Source: Brachynemurus nebulosus
Lineage: Eukaryota > Arthropoda > Insecta > Neuroptera > Myrmeleontidae
DNA length: 64,000 nt
Assembly: GCA_035578155.1 (NCBI GenBank)
Contig: JAPWDM010000016.1
Span: forward strand, 252,001 to 316,000
Direction: 5' to 3'
The notes under the pieces are model-generated. The model did no database searches, was not told where the DNA came from, and was given only the letters and a program-made list of their open reading frames with translations. Positions 47,561 through 59,359 of the stretch are shown piece after piece. The position numbers were made by a program, and so were the translations under genes. Within the stretch, counting starts at the first letter, position 1. Each line of letters starts with the position of its first letter.

Positions 47561-48982
47561 GCAATAGCATCATCACATCAAGTAATACTTACATTGATAT
47601 TTTAACATTCCGGAATCCGGCAGAACAGAAATCTGAGTTACATGCAAAGAACTTTGCAAACATCATTGAATCAATTTTTAGTAAATTCGTACTATCTGCC
47701 TATCTGACAGATTAGTTATTAGTATCTGACAAGTTATTTCCTTACCTAGAACAGTACAGTAATAGCTTTACAGAAGCAAGTTATTGACAAAATTTTACCA
47801 TTTTTTTCAATTACAATATGCTTTGCTGCTACTATTTTCAATCTCATATTTGTCTTATTTGAATAAAAATTTATTTCATTTAATTATTATGTCATTCACC
47901 ATAAACAAAATTCAAATAACCTAAACCCCTGTGTCAAATTCGAATAAACAGTATAAACGACCAAAACAATTCAAATTTTCAAATTTCTCCCATATTCATA
48001 TTTTAAATTTAATTGTTATAAATTAATGATTTATTTACATATTAAATTTATCAACATAAGTACCTATTTAATATTTGAATGCAATCTAAATGTAATGTAA
48101 TTAATACTTATAAATTTTTATTGAAAAATTTAATGTTATAAAATTTTCTTAGAATACTTATTTAAAAATCATACTTATCGAAGATATTTTTATTACTTAT
48201 GTGTCAAAATACATAATGTGTCCTTTATACAATTAAATAAAAAATCTGTCAATATTTTTTCAACTTAATAATAAAATAAAAAAGAAATTTAAACGGAAGT
48301 TATATTTTCAGCAAATTTTAGTGAAATTTAAAAATATCTACAAAAAATGAATTAAATTACATAAGGAATATTACATAAAATATTCCTTATACTTTACGCT
48401 TTATATATTGTGGAAATGGCCACATATCAATTTCAAATTGTCATCACATAAAAACACAAAACTTTGAGTTTTTTTTAAAAAATAACATGAGATAGAAACA
48501 CGTATGGATCCTGGGTGAGGGAGTGGAACAAATGTATATCGTCGATTGCCTTGCTTAAAAAAATTTTTTCATTACATATCACTCAAAAAGCTTCCTTTTT
48601 GAAAATGTACCATTTTAAAAATTGAAATGGAGATAGTTTGTCCATATAATAAAAAAAGACAACAAATATCCTTTTGGAAATTTTTTAATCCATTTCTAAC
48701 AAATTTCTTAATTTTTCTCTGGTATTAGTTTACGTAAAATAATGATTTAAACACTCATCATACCTAGATTTTGCTCATCTTTCCAATTTTATAAAAAAAA
48801 TTTAAAAAGTTGTTTAATTCTGACAGAAAACTTAGCTTTTTGACAAAAAACGCCCGAAAAACCTACTTCTGGGCATCCGATGTGTCTGGCTAAAGAACTT
48901 AGCCAAGCCATATCAAAATTGAGTCTCCATACGAAATTTCATAAGCATTAAACGTTTCGTTCGAAAGTTATCGTGGCGACAC

Positions 48983-49103
<121 letters not shown>

Positions 49104-49518
49104 TTTAGTGAATATCATTTTCGTATTCTGGGAACCTCAAAACATATTTCTGTTAAGGTCCCGGGCTTAGGTCGTGTCATCACACCTGCCGTAAAAGCTG
49201 AATTTCCATTTTTGGAAATTCGCTAAAAATAATAATGGCCATTATTAATTTAAAATTTATTTATTAAAAAGTTAAAAAAATACATTTTAAAAATATTGAA
49301 ATTACAAAAAATACATGTTAAAAAAAATTAAAAAAATACATTTTAAAAAATATTGAAATTAAAAAAAAAATTACATGTTTAAAAATAAGAAATACATTTT
49401 AAAAATATTGAAATTACGAAAAAATTACATGTTAAAAAATTTTAAAAACATGTTAATTGTTAAAATTAGTTTGTAAAATTTTGTATATATCTAAGTTATC
49501 TTGTAAGTTTGTCGACGG

Positions 49519-50148
49519 TCACGCTCCCGTATCCGGATCACTTTCCCAGCCCAGGAGTGCTGATTGATTGGTTTCGCCTTTTTCAATGTTGTGTGTGATC
49601 CACTTCAACAATTCACCGTCTTCTACGCACTTTGGATTGAAATACAATCGAGGAATACCATATTCTTCCACAAGTTTCAATATACGATCCAGCAGTTCCG
49701 GACGAGCATATGTTATCGTTTTTCGCATCCACAACGGAAGAAAATATGTCAGCGTATCGAATCCATCTAGACGGTCCTCTTTAATATCAGATTCATCAAA
49801 GGTAAATATGAATAGATGATCAACCAGTTGAACCCCATTCAATAGTTGATGTTATTTTTCTTCAGGATAAAAAATATCATGATCTCTTGATGCTATGGAT
49901 CGGATTATCTCCAAATCAGATAATCGTATGGCTTTATGCAACATCTTATTCAACAATCGAGTTCTAGCCATGGATTCCTCCACTATTATATGGTGTTGAA
50001 TATCTCCGCTCATTGTCGTGTTTTCACTCGATATTGCTTCGCCAGAAAATTGAAACTGCTCCGGCTCATCGTCATCATCATAATTATATGCTGGTCCGTG
50101 TTGGTGGGGGATATTGAAACTGCTCCGGCTCATCATCACCATACGCAT
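49519..50148 (-). pseudogene. Second copy of the 210-aa Polinton-associated gene
   Basis: Both open stretches (49852-50148 and 49519-49842) and the separating TAA match copy 1 in 35458-36087. The ATPase that lies upstream in copy 1 is absent here because the duplicated segment ends at 50661. Confidence 0.65.
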
Positions 50149-50684
50149 ATGTCACTCGATGTTGGTGGGGAATATTGAAACTGCTCCGGCCAATCATCAT
50201 CATACGTATTTGCTGCTCCATGGTGGGGATATCATATCAAATCCTTGCTATCAATCCAGCTATTGGCGCTACTTGGGAAGCCGAGTCACTTCACGCACAC
50301 TCAAATATAATTGCTGTATTTATATGACTGTATTTAAGCAGACCAGAAATTGCTTAGACCGGTTTAGAACTACTTAAACTGGTTATCAAAACCAGTTCGA
50401 AACTCTTTGGAGCAGTATAGGACCAGTATAGGACCAGCTTAGGATTAGTATAGGATCAGCATAGGACCAGTATAGGACCAGCATAGGACCAGTATACGGC
50501 TAAGTGAGCAGTCAGCAGGTCGGTTCAGAACTCCTTAGATCAGTTACCAAAATCAGTTCGAAACTCTTTCGATCAGTATAGGACCAGTATAGGACCAGCT
50601 TAGGACCAGTATAGGACCAGTATAGTACCAGTATAGGACCAGCATAGGACCAGTCAGCAGGCCACCATCAGTCAGCCACCATCA

Positions 50685-50767
<83 letters not shown>

Positions 50768-50908
50768 AAAATTTTAGTGAATATTATTTTCGTATTCTGG
50801 GGACCTCAAAACATATTTCTGTTAAGGTCCCGGGCTTAGGTCGTGTCATCACACCTGCCGTAAAAGCTGAATTTCCATTTTTGGAAATTCGCTAAAAGGA
50901 AAACTATT

Positions 50909-51028
50909 GACAACAACACATATCGTTCCATAACTGGTCACCCATGAAAGTACTTACCATGCCCGATGTTGCTTAACTTCGGTGATCGAAATAGAACCGG
51001 TGTTTTCAACATGGTATGGTCGTTGTCT
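50909..51028 (-). rRNA. 5S rRNA gene or recent 5S pseudogene (120 bp)
   Basis: On the minus strand 120 bp read as a 5S rRNA: CAACGACCATACCATGTTGA at the 5' end, CGATCACCGAAGTTAAGCAA and GGGTGACC in the internal promoter, and GTGTTGTTGTC at the 3' end. T4 (AGTTTTCC) follows as a pol III terminator. Some bases differ from the usual insect form (TATTTCGATC, CATGGGTGACCAGTTATGGA), so function is uncertain. It lies immediately beside the Helentron-like copy and 6 kb from the 28S end. Confidence 0.85.
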
Positions 51029-51237
51029 GATTGTGGATACGATATTTGTAAAAATGTATAGTTTTACTAGTAATACCGGTAAAAATAATGTATAATTATA
51101 ATTTGATTTATTAATAAGTATATTTTATTATTACACTGAAAGGTTTTTTTTTAAATTTTACAGCTATATTTAGATATACCTTCCACGTTAAATTTGTCCC
51201 TATTTCGCAGTGAGAAGGTAAATTTTATTGATAATGT

Positions 51238-51240
51238 ATA

Positions 51241-51302
<62 letters not shown>
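51238..51302. repeat. (TAA)n microsatellite
   Basis: About 21 units directly precede the first R4/Dong-like retroposon; shorter TAA tracts lie at about 53097-53111, 54606-54628, 55620-55641 and 56632-56645. Confidence 0.95.
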
Positions 51303-51303
<1 letters not shown>

Positions 51304-52888
51304 CAAAGCAGCGATAGAACGATTGACGCTTCCAAGAGCCGAAGGGGGTCGAGGTTTTATAGACATAAGGAACACGCATAATAAACAGGTTCATAACTTG
51401 CGAGAATACTTTTACACCAAAACACACACATCACACTTACACAATGTAATAATCCAAGCCGACAAGGCATACACACCATTAAACCTCTCACACACAGAAA
51501 TGCCAGATAGTTTTTGCCGTTTGGTCACGAAGGAGGACAAAATTCAGCAATGGATTCGGAAGCCTTTACATGGGAGACATCCACATGATCTTAATCAGAG
51601 TAACGTCGACAAAGCAGCGTCGCACGCCTGGTTGAGTCAAGGAAGTCTTTTCCCGGAGACTGAAGGATTCATGCTAGCTATACAAGATCAAGTAATTCAT
51701 ACAAAGAATTACTCAAAATACATACTTCGTGACTCGTCAATAACATCTGACTCATGCCGGAGATGCCGTTCCAAACCTGAAACGATCCAACACATCACAG
51801 CTGCCTGTACTCAGCTCGCTCAGTCCGAATACAAACACCGTCACGACCAGGTTGGCAAAATCATATACCAGAAACTAGCGGTTAAGAACCACCTTATAAC
51901 CGATAAAACACCTTACTACAAGCTCACACCAAAAGTAGTAGCGGAGAATGACTCCTGTAGACTTTACTGGGATCGGTCGATTATTACAGATAAGACCATA
52001 AATCATAATCGACCAGATATCAACTTCGTAATGAAAAACACTAAGACAACCTATCTGATCGATATTGCGGTTCCAAATACACACAACTTACAAAAAACAC
52101 ACGCAGTTAAATTGGATAAATACACTGACCTCGCAGCCGAAATAAAACAACAATGGCGAATGGAACATGTCCACATCGTTCCAATAGTGCTCAGTGCCAC
52201 CGGGGTCATTCCGCACACACTACATAATAGTTTGAGCCTCTTGGGTCTCCCAAAATACACATATGTCACTATGCGAAAGGCAGTGATCATAAACACGTGT
52301 CGTATAGTACGGAAGTTCCTCAGTAATACGAATCCGACTGCGATATGTGAAAGCACAAGACCTGCTTCTACTCCATCTGAGCCATCTACAGTGAGCGAAC
52401 AATACACTGACACTCATCCTACTGACACAAAACACACATACATAAACACACAATACACTAACACTGAAAGACAAACACTTAACACACATACAGATCCAGA
52501 TTCGTCTGATGGAGAGGGGGGATCGAACAACTGCCGCACTGTCACTGTTACCGCTCTGGTGCACAATCCTCCCCAATTCAATAACACACAAGGTCCGTCA
52601 ACCTCTGTACCATCTAAACGCGCAGTTCCAGGAACACCCGATCTTAATGAGCAATTTGATGAACCAGAAAACATCTACACCAAGAAACGTAAAATAGAAA
52701 GACACATCCACACACATACACAAACACACACACAAACACAAACAGTCCTTTCCCTTCCCTCTGTCCCTACTCCTACCTACCATCTGAGGACACGAAAACG
52801 AACTAGGCTTTCACAGCCCTCTGTCATTGAGCCAACATCTACGCTCCCACAAAAGTCTCGCCGTGCGACCCAGTGTACACCAAAATAG
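51303..52888 (+). CDS. C-terminal part of an R4/Dong-like polyprotein (open, 5' partial)
   Basis: The frame is open from the TAA repeat to 52888 and lacks the RT. It has a zinc-knuckle (CRRCRSKPETIQHITAAC, about residues 143-160) and the restriction-like endonuclease with RPDINFVMKNTKTTYLID, the PD...D pattern, then AVPNTHNLQ and IVPIVLSATGVIPHTL. The last 170 residues are Thr/Ser/His-rich and low complexity, ending with basic RTRKRTRLSQPS. Target-site nicking by the endonuclease primes reverse transcription in this class. The usual start codon is upstream and lost; the ATG at 51323 is internal. Confidence 0.85.
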
Positions 52889-53093
52889 ACGAATAACACC
52901 TCGTTTCAAGTAGCAATAACAACAATATAGGGAGTGATGTGACAAACCCGTCCGTGAATGTACTACGGTACTTTTACGGATTGGTTTGGCACATTACCCT
53001 TCCACAGAGCCTAATACCTTGCATAATGCCGGTATAGGTGAATGTTACCCAGTACTGTCCTACTGAGTAGTGAGCGCCAGGTTGGCGTAAAAG
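51303..53093 (+). mobile_element. R4/Dong-like non-LTR retrotransposon, 5'-truncated, copy 1
   Basis: It is framed by TAA repeats on both sides, as for Dong elements, which insert into TAA runs. The coding part ends at 52888; the 3' UTR ends GAGCGCCAGGTTGGCGTAAA. The 5' end is lost, so the RT domain is missing. Confidence 0.8.
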
Positions 53094-53107
53094 TCTATAA
53101 TAATAAT

Positions 53108-54588
53108 AATACAAATCCACTGGGCTAAAATCCAACCTTCACGTCCCCGTTCGTACCCGGCGGGCAACTGTTAGCTTCGGCTAGCAGGCTGACGAGGCTC
53201 TGGTACTGTGTTTCGACAAGAATGATCGTGTGGAGGGGACGATGTTCTATCCCCCGAGTGAGTGTTATGCCTGCGTCAGTTTGATTTGGTTTAATTGGTA
53301 CCTTGACCGGAATTCAACGCGTCGCCAGTGCTGCATACTCCAGTGGGCGTGATCTTCGGAGTCCGACGATACCGTTCGGATGTGTCGAAAAGGTGATATT
53401 GCGTCTGTGATTTATGTAAAAATTGTGATCTGTGTCTGTGATAGTTGTTATGCCACCTTGGGTTCTCATGCCTGCAGTGGTACTTTTTAATTGTTACTGT
53501 GATGTTTCCCTGGCCTTGTTCTTGTCATTTCGATGGGTAGGAATGCGGCTCCCGACGCACTCGTTCTCATCGGCTACACGTACGAGTCGACGTCTGCCCG
53601 AACAGCTTGAGCTAGCTCGCCCAGTAAGGAGACGTCGTCGTCCCTCGTACGGATGCGTTCGTGGGCGTTGATATGGCGGCTTCCGCCCCATCGAAGTGAT
53701 ACGAACACAGGTCCGATGTTGGCTTTGTGATACTCTATGGCATTGTTCCGTTCTCTGTAGCCTCGACTCGGACGAACGTGGCCTAATCATCGTACCGGTC
53801 TCCCGTGTAGGTTGACCCCGACATCTGACAGAACGGCACATGTACCCAGTAATCAGCTATCTGACAGAATAGTACATGTTGCTCAGTAATCAGATGTCAC
53901 TGTCGCTATACGTGTGAGTTCCTAGGTGTTGACGAAGCCATTTCGGAATTTTGGAGACTATGGGGAGCGGAATCGTGCCACAGAGCAAGAAATTTTTTAA
54001 AATCTGTGATATTGTTGTTTTTATTTTTTAATAAGATTGTTTTAATCTGTTTTGTTTTAACGATGTACCACTGAGGGCTTTTTCCACCCGAGGTGGTACA
54101 TCATCTTTTTATTCTTATCTGTGATATTTTGTTGTGCCGCTGTGGGCTTGCTGTTGTGGCCCTTCAGCGGTTTTGGTTTTAACTACTTATTGCGGCACTG
54201 GTCGGCCTGTGGCTCCCCAGTGACGTAATAAGATTTCGCTTTTCCTGTGATATTTCTAGTCAGCATTTTCCACTCCGAGGCCCTTTACACCTCGGAGATT
54301 CATCGTTGGATTTCAGACCTTGGTGACCGGACGCTCTGGCTAGCCCTTAGCGTACCGCCACCAAGGACTGTCCGTACTTTTTAGGCCCTGGGATGGCAGG
54401 GCTCATCGTTGAATTTTAATATGTGTATGTTGTCCATTGTCTATTGCATTTATGTGTTCGTGTCTTTATGTGTTGTTTTTATCTTTACTGAGTTTTGGCG
54501 GCGCATGCCCTTAATAGGCGATGTCGCCGGGTGCTGCTGACCGCGCCAACCACCGGCAGCAGTACCCCAATTTTAATTTAAAAAAAAA

Positions 54589-54600
<12 letters not shown>
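53108..54600 (+). mobile_element. Hairpin-rich TAA-bordered segment, copy 1
   Basis: A 1.5-kb segment between TAA runs has no convincing gene. It contains successive stem-loops, each with GGC in the loop and separated by TGTGATATTTT-like spacers: GATGTACCAC/GTGGTACATC (54062-54102), CCGCTG/CAGCGG (about 54137-54170), GCACTG/CAGTG (about 54193), CTCCGAGG/CCTCGGAG (about 54270), GCCCTG/CAGGGC (about 54383). It ends GCGCCAACCACCGGCAGCAG and an A-rich tail. It is probably a structured UTR or non-autonomous retroposon. Confidence 0.6.
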
Positions 54601-54628
<28 letters not shown>

Positions 54629-55417
54629 CACGCAGTTAAATTGGATAAATACACTGACCTCGCAGCCGAAATAAAACAACAATGGCGAATGGAACATGTC
54701 CACATCGTTCCAATAGTGCTCAGTGCCACGGGGGTCATTCCACACACACTACATAATAGTTTGAGCCTCTTGGGTCTCCCAAAATACACATATGTCACTA
54801 TGCAAAAGGCAGTGATCATAAACACGTGTCGTATAGTACGGAAGTTCCTCAGTAATACGAATCCGACTGCGATATGTGAAAGCACAAGACCTGCTTCTAC
54901 TCCATCTGAGCCATCTACAGTGAGCGAACAATACACTGACACTCATCTTACAGACACACAACACACATACATAAACACACAATACACTAACACTGAAAGA
55001 CAAACACTTAACACACATACAGATCCAGATTCGTCTGATGGAGAGGGGGGATCGAACAACTGCCGCACTGTCACTGTTACCGCTCTGGTGCACAATGCTC
55101 CCCAATTCAATAACACACAAGGTCCGTCAACCTCTGTACCATCTAAACTCGCAGTTCCAGGAACACCCGATTTTAATGAGCAATTTGATGAACCAGAAAA
55201 CATCTATACCAAGAAACGTAAAATAGAAAGACACATCCACACACATACACAAACACACACACAAACACAAACAGTCCTTTCCCTTCCCTCTGTCCCTACT
55301 CCTACCTACCATCTGAGGACACGAAAACGAACAAGGCTTTCACAGCCCTCTGTCATTGAGCCAACATCTACGCTCCCACAAAAGTCTCGCCGTACGACCC
55401 AGTGTACACCAAAATAG
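54629..55417 (+). pseudogene. Truncated R4/Dong-like polyprotein end, copy 2
   Basis: The frame is open from the TAA tract (HAVKLDKYTDLAAEIKQQWR onwards) and encodes only the part after the endonuclease core and the Thr/Ser/His-rich tail. About ten residues differ from copy 1 (for example AHNAPQ-type change at NAPQFN against NPPQFN). Not functional by itself. Confidence 0.8.
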
Positions 55418-55620
55418 ACGAATAACACCTCGTTTCAAGTAGCAATAATAACAATATAGGGAGTGATGTGACAAACCCGTCCGTGAATGTACTACAGTAC
55501 TTTTACGGATTGGTTTGGCACATTACCCTTCCACAGAGCCTAATACCTTGCATAATGCCGGTATAGGTGAATGTTACCCAGTACTGTCCTACTGAGTAGT
55601 GAGCGCCAGGTTGGCGTAAA
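54629..55620 (+). mobile_element. R4/Dong-like retrotransposon, copy 2 (shorter)
   Basis: It matches 52103-53093 of copy 1 at very high identity but is truncated further at the 5' end and again sits between TAA tracts. Different truncation points show independent insertions rather than a tandem duplication. Confidence 0.82.
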
Positions 55621-55641
55621 AATAATAATAATAATAATAAT

Positions 55642-56630
55642 GCCGAGCATAAATCCAACCCCTCGTCCTCGTCGTGCTCGGCGGTAACTGCTAGCTGGCT
55701 AGCAGGCTAACGGGGTACTGGTTTGTTAATAAATTAGGACAACACAAACTCATTTTAAACACATTTTTGATTGTTATTGTTTTTTCGTCCCTTTTGTGTT
55801 TATTTTTCTGCCACTGGAGGTCCAGGGGGCCTCCAACGGTGTTGTTGTAATCCCCACTGTCCCACTGGGCGGTTCTAGGCCCCCGGGGATACAGTGGGTA
55901 CGCTGTGATATATTTACTGTGATTTTTATGTCTGTGATATTTTGTTGTTATTTTATTGATATTTTTTATATTGTTGAATTTTGTTTAGTCCCCGTCTAAT
56001 GGAGATTCTTGGAATCTCCATTGGCGTTGTTATAATCCCCATCGCATCACTGGGTGGCTCCAGGTCCCCCTCTAGTGCGATGGGTTACTGTGATAATTCT
56101 TGTTTGGCTGTGTTTTGTTGTTCCTTATCTGTGATATTTTGTTTTGCCGCTGTAGGCCTGTTGTTATGGATCTACAGCGGTATTTTCTTTTAACGCCTTC
56201 TTGCTGCACTGGTCGGCCTGTGGCTTCCTAGTGAGGCAACAAGTTTTATCTGTGATACCGTGATACTTACCTATGATATTTATTTGTGTTTTATCTTTTT
56301 CTAGTCGGTTTCCTTCACTCCGAGGCCCTTTACACCTCGGGGGAGCTTCATCGTTGGTTTTTCAGTCCTTGGTGACCGAACGTTCTGGCTAGTACTTAGC
56401 GTACCGCCACCAAGGACTGTCCGCACTTTATGAAGCCCTTGGATGGCAGGGCTCATCGGTGAATTTTATTATGTGTGTTTGTCCTTTGTCTATTGCATTT
56501 ATGTGTCCCTGTCTTTATGTGTGTTTTAATTTCTTGTGTGTATGGCGGCGCATGCCCACCGTTGGCGATGCCGCCGGACACTGCTGACCGCGCCATCCAC
56601 CGGCAGCAGTGTTCCAATTTAAAAAAATTA
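55642..56630 (+). mobile_element. Hairpin-rich TAA-bordered segment, copy 2
   Basis: It is diverged from 53108-54600 but built the same way: AATGGAGATTC/GAATCTCCATT (about 55997-56022), CCCACTGT/ACAGTGGG (about 55853-55892), CCGCTGTAG/CTACAGCGG (about 56147-56180), CTCCGAGG/CCTCGG (about 56317-56340), with CTGTGATATTTT spacers. The 3' end GCGCCATCCACCGGCAGCAG matches copy 1, followed by an A-rich tail and TAA units. Confidence 0.6.
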
Positions 56631-56645
56631 ATAATAATAATAATA

Positions 56646-57112
56646 CTGTATTTCGATCCAAGATCATTACAGGGTGGTTGATACCTACAATAGTAGTACA
56701 AAAATTTCCAATTATTAATAACAATAACAATACAGAAAATTGAGTATTTTACAATAAATAAGTTAATTCATTCGTTAACAAGAGCATGACAAAATAAAGT
56801 GTAACAATTTTTTAATTATACAACAGCAAATAACTATATTCATAAGCCAACAATGTCACCAAAAGGAATTATGAGCACAAAGTGAAAAAATTCACTGTAA
56901 TAGGTTTGTCGAGATTAATTTATAGGAACAATGTTCAATTAAATCTAGATTAAAAAATATTAAAATTGTTAAATTATTAAGTTCGCTATATAGGTAATAC
57001 AATTAATAGATACTAATTATTCTACCATTACATTATTCTTCCAGAGCAAACATTCTTAGTTTTAATGCGTGTACGCAGTACATATATAGTTTGCTAGCTA
57101 CTAGTAGTTCTG
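56646..57112. other. Gene-free AT-rich stretch
   Basis: I see no gene or clear repeat between the last TAA tract and the hairpin at 57.1 kb. Confidence 0.4.
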
Positions 57113-57196
57113 TTATGAGGTTTGGAACACAGTCATTGACACCACACAGGTGTTTCACCTGTCTGGAGGTCATGACCCTGTGTTCCAAACCTCACA
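57113..57196. repeat. Large hairpin at the edge of the right gene cluster
   Basis: TGAGGTTTGGAACACAG and CTGTGTTCCAAACCTCA form a 17-bp perfect outer stem; inside are CATTGAC/GTCATG and ACAGGTG-TTT-CACCTGT. TATTTAAGG follows at about 57200. Confidence 0.85.
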
Positions 57197-57485
57197 TACT
57201 ATTTAAGGAGAGGACACTAACCTAATACCTTGAGGAAGGTCAGTGACGCGATAATTTCAATTATTGAGGTAATTCAGGTAAAAATATTTTTGTTTAATCT
57301 AAATTCTTAATATTATTTTGTAAACAACTGTCTGGACGTTAATGATTGTGTTCGAACCATCATATACGGAAAAATCATTGATTTCTCTATGACGCGATGA
57401 GGGCACACTAACCTAATACCTTGAGGAATGATCACCAACGCGATAATTTCACATAGGGTTATTTAAAAAATTCCAGGTAAAAATT
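57197..57485 (+). promoter_or_regulatory. Twin modules with donor-like ends
   Basis: CACTAACCTAATACCTTGAG with GCGATAATTTCA occurs at about 57208 and 57405. Both modules end in CAGGTAAAAAT (about 57268 and 57473), a good 5' splice-site match. The first follows a TATTTAAGG box. They may be alternative first exons of an untranslated leader, or a tandem regulatory duplication. No gene is seen immediately downstream on the plus strand. Confidence 0.4.
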
Positions 57486-57489
57486 ATTT

Positions 57490-58435
57490 TCAAAGTTTAT
57501 GAATTTTTAAAACACATAAGAACATATTAAAAATTTATCAATTTGTTAATTGACCTTTTAACCCATTTTTTTGATACAGACTATTACATATTTATTGAAC
57601 AGAGTACATTCAACACAATCTCTCTGTTGACTGACCTTTTAACCTAATTCGATTAAAAATAGAAATTTTTATTTGATAAAATGCTCAGATTTGTATGTTT
57701 AATACAGTGAAAACAGATGTAATTATTATTCATTTAAAATAGTTTGACCATTTTTCTTATGTAAATTCAATAGTAACAGCCTTTCAATCTAACTTTAATG
57801 CATTCTAATTCGTAATTTTTTGAATCAACTAATCTTATTTCAAATAATAAAATACACATACTTAAAAAAATTATTTTTAGGTACTTACCCAAGAGAATTA
57901 CACACACGAATTTTTAAAAAAATGACAAGAAAAAAATAAAAAAGCACTTTTTACATTTTTATTGGTTAATAATTAATGAACAAAAAAACTCAACAATTGT
58001 CAACAATTAACAGTGTTTATTGCTCTAAATGTTACAAAAAACTGTTATTACATTTAAAAATTATGTATAAATTTTATCAATTTGGCTTTTAACCTCCCAC
58101 ACGCGTTTTGTATATTTCAAGGAAAAATTTTAAATATGTACACATATTTTTGGATAAAAAAATTATTTGATATCATTTTTTTTTCAATAACAAAATGGAA
58201 AAAATAATTTTAATTAGTTTTTGAACTGATTAAACGAATTTGCGTAAATAATTTTAATTAGTTTTTGAACTGATTAAACGAATTTGCGTAAATAATTTTT
58301 TTTACATACATAAATTTAATTAGACTGATTAGATATTATTTTTTCAAATATTAATTTTGCAATCTCATTTTTTTATACTAAAAAATACACTGTGCTTAAA
58401 AATTATTAGTCTTACAAAGGTTTTAAAAAATTTTT
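57490..58435. other. Gene-free AT-rich stretch with a 44-bp direct repeat
   Basis: TAATTAGTTTTTGAACTGAT with TAAACGAATTTGCGTAAATA is repeated at 58211 and 58255. Otherwise no gene is visible. Confidence 0.55.
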
Positions 58436-58897
58436 TCAGTTAAAATATTGTTTGTAAATTAAAGCTTCTCTTAGCGCACATTTCTTTGAGTTTTCGGTAT
58501 GAAATAGACATGTATAGGACGAAGAATGTTCTAGTGAATGAACTGATGTTTCGGGTCGAATGTTTTCGATATTAATTGAATCAATGTTAAAATGTAACTT
58601 TAGCAATTTACGTTTTTGTTCGCCCATCACAAAAATTTCACTACAATATTGTAAATAATTTTTTATTTCCTCTTTTCCATGATAATAATCGGTTGATCCC
58701 TCAAACCACGTCAGGTTATGTACAAATTTAGTTAAATATTCGTTAATTCGTTGATATTTTTTCGGTATGTTGTTCCATTCATATGGTAGTTTTAAAATCC
58801 AGTGTCCAATTTTATTGTTTTGAATGATTGCAACTTCTTTGGGAATAAAATCACCAACAACCCCGCGCATCCCATATATTTCAACAATGGTGAACAT
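58436..58897 (-). CDS. 153-aa relative of the left element's 161-aa protein
   Basis: I start it at 58897 (MFTIVEIYGMRG), not at the ATG 33 bp upstream, because this aligns with the start of the left-hand relative and lies about 90 bp after the TATA box. Shared blocks: the N-terminal strand FTIVEIYG, PKEVAIIQN, KKYQRINEYL, IFVMGEQKRK and the C-terminal CLFHTENSKKCALREAL. Overall identity is low (perhaps a quarter, by eye) but the order and spacing are kept. An RNase H-like fold is a guess. It is the most distal of three minus-strand genes, but has its own TATA box. Confidence 0.78.
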   Translation of the reverse strand: MFTIVEIYGMRGVVGDFIPKEVAIIQNNKIGHWILKLPYEWNNIPKKYQRINEYLTKFVHNLTWFEGSTDYYHGKEEIKNYLQYCSEIFVMGEQKRKLLKLHFNIDSINIENIRPETSVHSLEHSSSYTCLFHTENSKKCALREALIYKQYFN

Positions 58898-58984
58898 TTT
58901 TTTGGAAACAATTGAACCAACAAAAATCAAATATTCACCAAAAAACTTATTTGTAAACTAAATTGTGCTGATGTATTAATGAAA

Positions 58985-58994
58985 GTATTTATAC
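58985..58994 (-). promoter_or_regulatory. TATA box of the 153-aa gene
   Basis: On the minus strand the sequence is GTATAAATAC, the same core as the promoters at 1456, 1926 and 62837. Confidence 0.7.
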
Positions 58995-59016
58995 ATTTTC
59001 CCTTTCTTACAATTTT

Positions 59017-59325
59017 CTAAAACTGCTTCAGTTGTTCGTGAACATCTTTTTCTAGTTTTTCAATATGTTCTTTTGTTACAGAAAGTATTTCAAGTAACAA
59101 TTCTTGACTTTCTTTTTCAATAATCTTCTGAAAATCTCTTGCAAATTTAACAAAGTTTTCATCAATAAAATATCGTTTTTTATCTGAAATTTCTTGTTTA
59201 AAATTTAACATGAATTCCAAAATATGATTCAGTATTTTTAGACTTTCTCGTCCTAATATTAAATCTGTTTCTCCTCCTAATTCATTGTTGGAATTTTGTT
59301 GATTGTTTAAGTAGTCTGGTAACAT
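59017..59325 (-). CDS. 102-aa helical protein
   Basis: I do not recognise it. After a polar, Asn/Gln-rich N terminus (LNNQQNSNNELGG) the protein is almost entirely helical with heptad-like leucines (LEFMLNFKQEISDKKRYF, LLLEILSVTKEHIEKLEKDV). It lies 34 bp downstream of the stop of the 233-aa coiled-coil gene, on the same strand, so the two may share a transcript or partner in one complex. No membrane segment or signal peptide. Composition and lack of stops support it as a gene. Confidence 0.62.
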   Translation of the reverse strand: MLPDYLNNQQNSNNELGGETDLILGRESLKILNHILEFMLNFKQEISDKKRYFIDENFVKFARDFQKIIEKESQELLLEILSVTKEHIEKLEKDVHEQLKQF

Positions 59326-59359
59326 GATGTGAATTAATTGAAGTCTCGAATGCAGAATG

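Noticed and set aside
52051..52674. Antisense frames within the Dong-like coding region (also 54511-55203)
   Set aside because: They are shadows of the Thr/Ser/His-rich tail; both copies show them only because the sense sequence is repeated.
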